64,000 bases of DNA from Amoebophrya sp. A120 (lineage: Eukaryota; Sar; Dinophyceae; Syndiniales; Amoebophryaceae). Below are positions 56,501 to 64,000 of the stretch, piece after piece. The notes beneath the pieces are model-generated. The model saw only the letters and a list, made by a program, of their open reading frames with translations, had not been told where the DNA came from and ran no database searches. Where the stretch lies: assembly GCA_905178155.1 (NCBI GenBank), contig CAJINV010000013.1:2662158-2726157 (forward strand), read 5' to 3'. A program made the position numbers and the translations under genes. Each line of letters begins with the position of its first letter. Within the stretch, counting starts at the first letter, position 1.

Positions 56501-56536
56501 CAACTCTACTACGAAAACAGAACTAAGCGACATCAT
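50538..56536 (-). CDS. Large secretory-pathway protein, family not recognised, 7 exons split by 6 introners
   Basis: Exons 54509-56536, 54238-54291, 53777-53961, 52799-53511, 52237-52523, 51860-51952 and 50538-51602 sum to 1,475 codons in one frame when each introner and one 5-bp flank are removed. The first exon begins with a hydrophobic leader (SSVFVVELLVFFIASI) typical of a signal peptide; no later membrane segment is evident, so the product is probably secreted or luminal. The long first exon contains a Trp-rich stretch (EEQKWCEVIRT, FRFGGMWFWRQNEEHTD), a YWRWAVSQKL motif and NVT/NWT glycosylation-type sites. The last exon is Leu/Lys-rich (RYKRLDFLLDFVFGKF) with predicted helices. I recognise no domain. 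In a parasite such a protein could be exported, but nothing here proves it. The frame at 52800-53010 has an equally protein-like alternative. Confidence 0.75.
51608..51859. mobile_element. Introner, family I
   Basis: Ends TATCAAATGCAAATATATCT and AGACATATTTGCAATGCATA are inverted; flanks GGCCC / CGCCC match four of five. Excision joins Arg-Gly-Gly-Ala-Gly-Glu-Tyr-Phe in frame in the secretory gene. Confidence 0.92.
51958..52236. mobile_element. Introner, family II
   Basis: TATGGATGTGTCAGGTTTGA at the left; the right end carries the inverted AACCTGACAG followed by CTCCATA. Perfect duplication CTCCA (51953-51957, 52237-52241). The inverted repeat continues about 45 bp inward (AAATCGTCAAAGTTGAAATA). 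Excision gives Lys-Leu-Met-Glu-Met-Leu-Glu-Cys in frame. Confidence 0.93.
52529..52798. mobile_element. Introner, family I
   Basis: Ends TATGCATTGAAAATATGTC and GACATATTTGCAGTGGATA; perfect duplication GCTGC (52524-52528, 52799-52803). Excision joins Arg-Arg-Gln-Arg-Ile-Ser-Gly-Gly in the secretory gene. Confidence 0.93.
53517..53776. mobile_element. Introner, family I
   Basis: Ends TATCCAGTGCAAATATCGAT and ATACTTGCAATGCATA; perfect duplication GGGTC (53512-53516, 53777-53781). Excision gives Gln-His-Asp-Pro-Asp-Gln-Val. The interior aligns with the 25000-25261 copy in the same orientation. Confidence 0.95.
53967..54237. mobile_element. Introner, family I
   Basis: Ends TATGAAGTGCAAAAATCC and GACAGATTTGCAATTCATA; flanks TACCT / CACCT match four of five. 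Excision gives Val-Trp-Glu-Val-Pro-His-Glu in frame. Confidence 0.92.
54297..54508. mobile_element. Introner, family I, compatible with GT-AG splicing
   Basis: The left end TATCAAATGCAATCATGTCT matches family I; the right end TTTGCAAAAATGCATA is inverted to it. On the minus strand the flanking bases are G, so the intron can be read either as GT...AG or by the duplication rule; the two differ by one codon and both keep frame. Flanks AAAGC / CACGA are poorly matched. Confidence 0.8.
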
Positions 56537-57664
56537 TTTTCCTTTTTCCTAACAAAACAAGAACAGAAGATATGATCTATATATACCAGGGAATAAAAGA
56601 AAGTCAAAAACTGAACTCAACATCAGCATCTGCATCGGAAAACAAGCGCATGAATGAGCTGCAGAGGATCCATGGATCATTGTGCTGAACGGGATCTGGA
56701 ACTCACCCCTCAAAAGATTCTCTTCATGTACATACATCGAGCTTGATCTTCTTGACCATGCAACAGAAAAATCAACCCAGAGTCAGCGCATTAGTTGCCT
56801 ATGACAGATGAACAAGAAGTGCAAAAATGATCGATCAAAAACGCATGCGTGGAGGTGGAAGTGCAAAAATGATCAAAAAACTGAAAAAGCCCACCCGATT
56901 TTCAATCTACGACATAGCAACGGTCATCAAGACGAGCAGAGTCCGAGTACGGTGGCGCTGTCCTGTACGTCGCCGTAGTCCAATGAGTATGAGGGAACTC
57001 TTGATTTGTATAGACTAAATCCCTCTGCTCGTCTGCGAGGGACCTACCATACTTAGCAAACGCAAATCTCTTCGAAATGCGTGGCGATTCTCTTCAAATC
57101 CGTTTCAATCTAGTGCGATGACCCTACCAATAATTGCAACCCGTCCATCTTCAGGGTACTGCACTGTCGTGACCTCATCAACTTTGTTCTCATCATCTGT
57201 CGTGACTTTATTACAACTGACTGGTGCGCGTTGCAGCTCTATTAAAGGCAGCGAGAATGAATACTGCCAGAGCCCGAGCGAGAGTAACAACTATAAAAAC
57301 ATCCATCTAAGTACTTGCGTATCTTTCTGTAACTGCTTGTCGAGGGTGCTTGTCGAAGTCGTGATGCTTGCATTCCGGCTGCGGGTACAGTGTTGTTCGT
57401 CGCGAAAGAGGTTCGTCCGAGGTGCGAAGAGTTTCGGCTGCAAGGGCGGTAGAATTAAGGTCGTTGGTAGTATGTGTTAATTATATAGGATTTTGCTCTC
57501 ATCTTATATATTTCCGGGCCCGGGGGCAAAGTTTGTCGCGGTAGCTCGCTTCTAGGAAATTTAAGGTAGTATGACTCAACAGAAAGAAGTCCAAGGAGTG
57601 CACAACAAAGGTGACACATGTTTTTCTTTTTTTGTGAAGCATCCAAGAAATAATAAGGGTTGTA
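56537..57664. other. Intergenic, no gene seen
   Basis: The upstream region of the secretory gene and 3' side of the methyltransferase gene. A short direct repeat AAGTGCAAAAATGATC occurs at about 56818 and 56860. No coding exon is visible. Confidence 0.55.
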
Positions 57665-58819
57665 TCAGTTTTCCTTTTTCCCTTCCTCCTTCAAGGCCGC
57701 CTTCTCGTCCCCGTTGTCCTGGTCCGAAGAGCTTTCCATGTGGGAGGTGAAAATGTAACCCCACGCTTGTGCCGTGCCAATGAGGAAGACCGGGATGCTC
57801 GGCCCCAAAATGATGTAGACGCCAAGGCAGATGCTGTAGGCCCCGGTGTACTGCGGGTGGCGGAAGGTATCGAAGGGGAAGTCGGAGACCCATGGGATGG
57901 ACTTTCCTGATTTCATGTGATGTGTGGTTTTTGAATTTGATGCAAGTATTTGACTCGGTTCAACACGCATGTGGAAAGCGTGTCACCGAACATCAAACGC
58001 GCACTGCTGATGCTGAACCTCCGAATTGCAAAGCGAACATGAGAAGCAACATCAGAAGTCATGCCGGGGGGGGAAAAACAGAGGAAGACCGCCTCCGCCC
58101 TGACACAGATAGAATCAAAATTATGTTGGAAAAACTTCGATATTACCGAACTTGAATCCGTAGTAGACCCCGTCGCGGCCGAGCTTGGCGTACACGTGGG
58201 ATTGCAACCAGATCCCAAATGTGATCAGGCCCGCTGCGATGCAGTAGCTGAGCGCGATCAGAATTGTGTTAGAGGTGAACTGCCCAAGGTTGGGAACCTG
58301 CAAAGTAGAAGATGTTGACACGGCATTTTTTCATGCTCAAGTACGATGCGCAGCTTTAGCTTTGTGTTTGTCATAGTTACACGCACGACACCAGCGGCGC
58401 ACTAGGTACGTCTCGTCTGTAGCTATCATCATGCGGTGTTTCTTTTTTATTAGCAGTGTTCATTGTTTTTATGTACGACAACGCACAAAATTGAACTTCC
58501 CGGTAACAAAACCCCCCACCACCACCACCCCTATACGTACCTGCAAGAAGGGCAAGAGGAACACGGTGAGCAGGGTCTTCTGTGCGGTCACCAAGCCGCA
58601 CATCCACGCGACGGATTTTTCGCCGAATGATTTTCTCCACAGCTCGGGGTACACCCAGCCCCAGGGGTAGATGAAGAGGTGCGTGAAAAACTGGAAAAAG
58701 ATGGTGAGCAGAACCAAGGGACTGACATGCTGGTTGAACGTGATAAAAATTGCCAGGGCGGTGGATGTCGCGGCGGCCAGCCCCGGGTGCTGAAACAGAC
58801 GAACGAGCTCCAGAACCAT
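57665..58819 (-). CDS. Phospholipid N-methyltransferase (PLMT/Opi3/PEMT family)
   Basis: This family uses S-adenosylmethionine to methylate phosphatidyl-N-methylethanolamine (and related lipids) towards phosphatidylcholine, in the ER membrane. Exons 58541-58819, 58147-58297 and 57665-57906 give 223 residues, with GT-AG introns 58298-58540 and 57907-58146 (no introners). The protein is mostly hydrophobic, with about four membrane segments. The diagnostic C-terminal block is intact: YAKLGRDGVYYGFKFGKSIP, then WVSDFPFDTFRHPQYTGAYS, matching plant PLMT (YYGVRFGKNIPW...PQY.G). A conserved downstream ESS/E region and acidic-basic tail follow. Length fits plant PLMT and yeast Opi3 (about 160-210) with a somewhat longer N-terminus. 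The assignment to the single-domain phospholipid methyltransferase family is firm; which of the three methylation steps it performs cannot be read from sequence. Confidence 0.9.
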
Positions 58820-59354
58820 GTTTGCTGCACCGGCAATAGAGCAGTAGTTTTGGTGGACTAGTAGTACCAGCAGATGATCACAGACTTTCAGTGCTGTCTA
58901 GGTGTTGTTTCTGGTTGTCGCTTGCAGGAGAACTTCTACGGGGAGCGGTTCTTTGTGTAGAAGTATCTAGCACGGGCGGTCGCTCCGCGACCGCCGGAGA
59001 GGTATGGAGTAGACAAGAAAGCGATGGACCCGATTTCCTACGAGGAAATTTGCAGGCGCGGGGAAGGGGAGGGGGGGGGCGAGAACCCTACAGGCGCAGG
59101 GCTTTTCCGGGCGCCTGAGGCCCCTAGACAAAGACAAAGGCGTGACAGCGGCCCGCCCCAGGCCTCACGAGCAACAGGGGTCCGGGAAACACAAAGAACA
59201 GACACCCGGGGGCACGACCCCAACCTGGGAGGGGGCGAGCCGTCCGGGATGTTCCCAATTTGCGAGCACCCCCCCAAGTTGCGAGCCTCACGGGCGGCTG
59301 CTCGTCATTCTAGTTACGCCCCCAAGGCGATGGGGCTGCTTTCGACGGAGGCCA

Positions 59355-59421
59355 CAGGGCCGCAGCTGCGGAAGCTGCGCGACAACCACAGGGCCGCAGC
59401 TGCGAAAGCTGCGCGACAAAG
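59355..59421. repeat. Tandem duplication of about 33 bp
   Basis: AGGGCCGCAGCTGCGGAAGC followed by TGCGCGACAA occurs twice in succession with one or two differences, inside the GC-rich block. Confidence 0.9.
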
Positions 59422-59865
59422 AACCTGGCCGGCCAGGCAGGTGCAACCAGCACAATGGGACTGGGCGCGCTGTGTGGAATAACCACCTAGGGCACTGAGA
59501 AAAGGCGCTTTTTTCTTCGTGCAGGGCGGCGGGAGCATCCACACCAAGAGGGGGCCGCCCCCGCGAGGCAAAACGTGGCCACCCAAACAAAGCGCAAACC
59601 CCCTACCGGCACCGTGGCGGGGCCGGAGCTAGTTCGCCTGAACCTGCGGGCGCACCAGCGCGTAGCGCGCCACCCTCAGTCAGACAAATAAGTCCTTTCC
59701 CTCCCATGGCTGCGCCCCCTTTTCCCGGGAACGAGCGCCACGCCCCGCGCTACCACACAGGTACTAGTTGCTCGGCGCTAGTTTCTCCACAGGGGGCAAG
59801 GGAAGCAAGCAGCGCGGGCGAGCTGTTTGGCGCAAGCTCGGGGCGATCCGGCCCGCGAGGCAATT

Positions 59866-59972
59866 TTCCACTAGTAAGCTTCTTCCTAGTAAACTCTCTA
59901 CTAGTAGTCTTACTAGTAGTTTTTTTGCTTGCTTGTCACGATAAGATTACTAGTAAGACAGCTTACTAGTAA
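59866..59972. repeat. ACTAGTA repeat cluster
   Basis: The palindromic heptamer ACTAGTA (SpeI core) or TTACTAGTAA occurs about eight times in 105 bp at the right edge of the GC-rich block, just before the second 45-bp repeat. Confidence 0.9.
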
Positions 59973-61804
59973 AATGCTTGCAGGAGAACTTCTACGGGGA
60001 GCGGTTCTTTGTGTAAAAGTAGTAAGTACCCCAAACTGGTTGGTTTTCTTGATAAGAAAAACCTACACCGAAAAATTTGACGTTGCAAATCAATTGACAT
60101 TGATATCCGCGACTTCGTGGAGTCAGACAGTTGTTAGCGCAGTGGCGCCAACGACACGGACACCAATGAGGAAACTAGAGCTACTGGATGACTATACATA
60201 GAGGATCCTCGCCGGGCGCTCAGCCGAAAAAGAAAAGCTGTGACCTCTGATCACGCTATGTCTTTAAAAAAAGGAAAACGCTATGTCTTGCTCGCGCCAG
60301 AACCTAAGTACCAGAGGAATTCTTTCGAAGAAGTTGATCAATATAGGTGTGAAATCATTGTGAAATGAGGATCTCCTTATCGATTTTTTCAATATTAGTG
60401 CAGTCTCCCGAATTGAGAAATTATTTTCACGTTTTTTCAAGGACATCGGTCGGTGATCTGTCTATGCGCTACGCTGCGTGTTGCGAGGACGCGAAATTGG
60501 AACTCGTACTCACGTGGCCATCACATACAGCCGCGAATCAAATTCAAAAACAACCATGCAGCGATTAAAAACAAACCAGAGCAGATTAAGGAAGATGAAA
60601 GGTACACGCTCGCAGTCCCAACAACTAAATGAAGATACTGTTCACAACAACAGCACAAGAACACCACAATCCACTGCAAAAGCTTTTCGAGACGAGCAAC
60701 CCCTTGAAAGGGCGCAGTTCCCGACTTCGAATATTTTTTGCGCCCTATTTACCCAGCCGGTTGTGCTGCAAGAACCATGACAATATGACAAATCAAATCA
60801 GACACACGACGTGTCCCTTGCGTTTGCATCCAATACTGAGTATACTAAGTATTTAAGAGTTGCGCGCAAATCTGAGTGTCGTGTTTCAAATACGCCTCCA
60901 GGGCGAAAATTTTGTGCCTTTATAGTTTTTCCACCAATTGACATATTTGATACAAGAGCGTTGAGTCTTTTGCAACTCAATGACAGCAGCCTGCCAGATT
61001 TTTGCACGCAGTAGGTTCTGGACTGTTTGTCGTCGCCTGTTTATTTCGGCTGCAAAAATGAATACACAAGGAAAATGTTGGTGGTATACGGGTATAGAGG
61101 GTGAATCTGCTTTCGCATTTTTACGGAAGATCAGGCACCGGGCTGATGGAAACGTATGCGATTAAAGTATGTGTGAAAAAGCGTGTATGAAAAATGAAAA
61201 AAATGTCTTTTGTGATTGTGCCACAAGTACTAGTACCCGCCATGTAATAAATTGCAATTGAATCTTGTCACCTGTTCCTCCCCCGTAAAATCTTAGAAGT
61301 AGACTTCATCTTATTTTATGCGCTAAAGAACAACCCTTCTGAGAGTCTCTCTTGTTGTGACTTGTCGTTGTCCTTAATTTCCCATATGCAAAAACCTCGG
61401 TGACATTTGCTCTTATCTGCAAAAACTACTTCGCTGAGCTTTGGAGCTGCGGCAGGGATTCCGCCTAGATGCTCTTATTTATTGCGTTGAAAGTATTGCT
61501 TACGATTGCCAATATTGTTTGCGTATCATATGATTTATTTGGGTTTAGTATTTACAGCTGCTTGAGCTTTTTCTTGCTGCTAAAATTTGTAACTGTAAGA
61601 ACCGTAAAAAAGAACGTCTACGTTTGCAGCTGCGGGTGCAGCTTGATTCCGGCAAAAAAAAACCGGAGACATTGACAAAAATTCGTACTACGAATATTAT
61701 CCTGAATATTTTCGAGAAAATTTTTCGAACGGCGAGAAGTTTATTTAGATTCGCTACGTATTGTATTCCCTGTCGCTGTCCTGTGCGAAGAAGTCGATAA
61801 TTAC

Positions 61805-64000
61805 TTACATCTTGGACATACTTGCCTTCTCCCTCTCCTTCCACACTTGAGTGAGGGATTTTCCCTTGGACACGCACTCCTCGAGCAGCTTTGATGGCTC
61901 CCAGTAGGACACTATTGTGAGGAAAAATCCCCCCTCCCCATATCGAAAGCGAAACTTGTGCTGCTGTATTTGAGTACTTACACAAATCGCATTTGTGTTG
62001 CTGGAGAGGACTGCAGACCCATACCAAGCCCGAGTAGAGAGGCTTTGACTTAGGCGCCTAGCATGAAAGGCGTCCGTGATGTTGGCTCAACAGCATGACA
62101 AACCGCCTCCATAATGGGACGGAAGCTGCTGCCCTTGTCTTCTTGCAACACAAACGTGACTTGTGACCTCAAATCAGCAACACAAATTTTCGAAAACTTA
62201 CCTCTTCAATATGGGGACGGGGGATTTTTCCTTGCGATAGAAACCTGTCGGTAATTCTTGTTTTTCGACACCAGCTCCGTTCTTTCCTTGCCGTATTTCT
62301 TCAGTCCCGCAAGAATGTTGTCCAGCCCCACAATGTTGTCTGCCCAGTGCATCGGACCGCCCTTGTAAGGGGGAAAGCCGTACCTGCGCGGGAGGTCGAG
62401 GGAAGTTTTTGTTTGGGATCAAGACAGAGAGTCGAAATGGTCGTGTATCGAATCTCTACAACTTATTTTGTTCACGAACACTAATGGGCACCAGTGGACG
62501 GGAGAAAAAACGCCATGAAAGAAAAATCTCATAGCGCTCCAATTTCAATATAGTACCCGTAAACGTAGACAATATCGATGTCTGATGGTCGCTGTGCCAT
62601 GTTCTCCTCGAGAATCTTGAAGCCCTCGTTTACCAACGGGAAAAACAGTCGCTCGCACACCTCCTTCTCGTCAAACGACCGCGGGGTGACGCCTTTTGAC
62701 TTCTGGATTTCGGCGACTTTTGGGGGCAGCTCCGGGTCTAGCTTCAGCTTCTTTCGGGTCTTTGCGTCGTACAGGAAAATACCTTTTCGTTTATTTCAGG
62801 AGAAAACGAATGCTGTTGGAAAAAATTACTCAAAAAACAGCAGGGTCAAGAAAAATTTGGCCGCACGAAGAACATTCTAGTAGAAGTGGATGTGGAAACG
62901 CCAGTTTTATATATTACCTCTTCCCGTCTTCACGCCCCACCTGTTCTGCTCGCAGAGCCAATCGCACATTTCATACGGCCCAATCGAAACTTTCGTCTCC
63001 ATCTGCATATTCCCCGCTGCCTTGCGCTGCTTCCAAAAGAGTTCCAAGCCGACCAGGTCCGCAAGGGTGAGCGGGCCCATGGGCATGCCAAACTTAAAGG
63101 CCGCGGAATCCACCAAGGACATGTCTGCGCCCTGTTCGACCATCATGCGAGCTTCCGCACCGTAGGGACCTCAAAATGTTGATTTCAACAGGACGCATTC
63201 TTTTTTATTTTTTAACCATCTTCATCTTCTTCTTCAGGAACAATGCAAGTGCTGCATAAACGCTTCGTGAATGAATGTAGGTAGTTGTCAACTGAAGAAA
63301 TCCTTGCAATTTCGTCACATCCAACATACTGAACAACAGAAGTCAAATGCTATTCTCTTTCGCGTTATGAATTTTTTCTAGTCATATTACAGAAGTAGTC
63401 CTCTAACTATACCCATCATCCTGTTTCCGACGAAGCCGTCGCAATTTCCGACTAACACCGCTTTTTTGCCGATCAGCTTGCCCATGGCCATGCAGCTCGC
63501 GAGCGTGACCGCGTCGGCCTTCTTGGTGCGCACGTTTTCCAGGAGCTGCATCACGTTGGCGGGGGAGAAAAAGTGGGTACCCATCACCTTTTCTGGGTAC
63601 GAGTAGGCGGCCGCGATCTCGTCGATGTCCAATCCGGAGGTGTTGGTGCAGACGTATCAAGAGGAAAACTCCCCCCTCCCCATATCGAAAACGAAATTTG
63701 TGGCGCTGTATTTGAGTACACAAATCGACTTGTAATGCTAGAAGGCCAAGAGACGCAGCTGTGGCCTCGTTTGCAGGCAATTCGTCATGCTGCTTCCCAC
63801 TTCCAGCTGCCGCCTGTCTTGCTGAAGCTGCAAGGCTTTCCCACGCCAACCAGCACTACAGTCCGCATCTTTTCCGTTCTAGCATGACAAAGCTGATTCG
63901 TGACCACAAATCTGCATCACAAATTCCTAGTTCGAGTATGGGGTGGGGGGATTTTTCATTTTGATAAGACGAGGCAGTCCTTCTTGCACACCTTGCCGAG
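61805..64000 (-). CDS. Peroxisomal-type multifunctional beta-oxidation enzyme, 3-hydroxyacyl-CoA dehydrogenase part (5' end outside window)
   Basis: This enzyme type combines enoyl-CoA hydratase and NAD-dependent L-3-hydroxyacyl-CoA dehydrogenase; the visible 331 residues are the dehydrogenase half. Exons 63967-64000 (partial), 63413-63649, 62918-63169, 62557-62782, 62240-62383 and 61805-61907 share one frame. Introns 63170-63412, 62783-62917 and 62384-62556 are GT-AG; two are introners. Visible hallmarks: [20 protein letters not shown] with the catalytic His, [18 protein letters not shown], and the second domain [17 protein letters not shown] and [17 protein letters not shown]. The C-terminus ends in Ser-Lys-Met, a PTS1-like tripeptide, twelve residues after a Trp, the same spacing as the Trp...SKL end of animal EHHADH. 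A GTAAGT donor-like sequence overlaps the stop codon, so a further exon cannot be wholly excluded. Confidence 0.93.
61913..62239. mobile_element. Introner, family IV
   Basis: Left end TATTGTGAGGAAAAATCCCC, right end GGGGGATTTTTCCTTGCGATA inverted; flanks GACAC / GAAAC match four of five. Excision gives Tyr-Arg-Gln-Val-Ser-Tyr-Trp in the beta-oxidation enzyme. Its right half is nearly the same as that of the CAND1 copy at 22758-23079. Confidence 0.93.
63655..63966. mobile_element. Introner, family IV, perfect 5-bp duplication
   Basis: Left end TATCAAGAGGAAAACTCCCC and right end GGGGGGATTTTTCATTTTGATA-type sequence are inverted; AGACG at 63650-63654 and 63967-63971. Excision gives Cys-Leu-Val-Cys-Thr-Asn-Thr-Ser in the dehydrogenase domain. 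Confidence 0.95.

Larger units (their letters stand above)
58921..60021. repeat. 45-bp direct repeats flanking a 1-kb GC-rich block
   Basis: CTTGCAGGAGAACTTCTACG and the following 25 bases (through TTCTTTGTGTAGAAGTA) at 58921-58965 recur almost perfectly at 59977-60021 (one G-to-A difference). The enclosed block differs sharply in composition from both flanks. This could be a solo-type insertion with terminal direct repeats or a local duplication. Confidence 0.85.
58820..61804. other. Intergenic tract with GC-rich insert and repeats
   Basis: No supported gene. The first part (58966-59976) is a GC-rich block bounded by 45-bp direct repeats and carrying smaller repeats, listed separately. From 60022 to 61804 the sequence is AT-rich with short frames only. 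Confidence 0.5.

Noticed and set aside
1-64000. tRNA, rRNA or spliced-leader RNA genes
   Set aside because: I saw no convincing cloverleaf, rRNA block or dinoflagellate spliced-leader sequence by eye; a covariance-model search would be needed to exclude them.

Overview
This window looks like nuclear DNA of an intron-rich protist, most probably an alveolate close to the parasitic dinoflagellate Amoebophrya (Syndiniales). That placement is inference. It rests on two things. Every gene I can support lies on the minus strand, as in the unidirectional gene arrays of dinoflagellates. The genes are also riddled with short, repetitive, terminally inverted 'introner' elements whose excision does not follow the GT-AG rule, as published for Amoebophrya. 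The conserved genes are ordinary eukaryotic ones.

Layout, left to right, all on the minus strand: an unrecognised gene with an acylation-type MGCGAS start (1-2019, 3' end outside the window); a one-exon, single-pass membrane protein (3266-4276); a giant Sfi1-like centrin-binding coiled-coil protein (5498-13789); a small gene with a possible organelle presequence and a coiled-coil tail (14830-15993); a multi-pass membrane protein (16382-19337); CAND1, the cullin exchange factor, in 16 exons (20099-29945); acyl-CoA-binding protein in 3 exons (31073-34609); a poorly understood tract with two probable coding exons (40162-41720); an Ala/Gly/Pro-rich acidic protein (44009-47905); a secretory protein of about 1,475 aa in 7 exons (50538-56536); phospholipid N-methyltransferase in 3 exons (57665-58819); and the 3' part of a peroxisomal-type multifunctional beta-oxidation enzyme (61805-64000). 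Acyl-CoA-binding protein, the methyltransferase and the beta-oxidation enzyme all belong to lipid metabolism, but nothing indicates they are co-regulated.

The most interesting signal is the introner system. I can delimit about 23 copies. They share one rule: the element begins TAT (or TA) and ends ATA (or TA), and is flanked by a 5-bp duplication of the coding sequence. The duplication is perfect in 12 copies and degenerate in the rest. Removing each element plus one copy of the duplication restores the reading frame in CAND1 (10 elements, 1,609 codons), the secretory gene (6), the Sfi1-like gene (1), the beta-oxidation enzyme (2), acyl-CoA-binding protein (1) and the first gene (1). The resulting boundaries are mostly not GT-AG. 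At least five sequence families occupy the same architecture, in both orientations. Three introners have been swollen to 1.6-3.1 kb by nested GC-rich elements. One of these (45998-47588) has terminal inverted repeats of about 50 bp and the same TAT...ATA ends and 5-bp duplication as the introners. The others carry long hairpins, a 109-bp tandem repeat and a BamHI-site-rich 18-bp minisatellite.

Several stretches (2.0-3.2, 4.3-5.5, 34.6-40.1, 41.8-44.0, 47.9-50.5 and 58.8-61.8 kb) hold no gene I can defend. Exon limits were worked out by eye from homology, frame and repeat ends, and have not been checked against transcripts.
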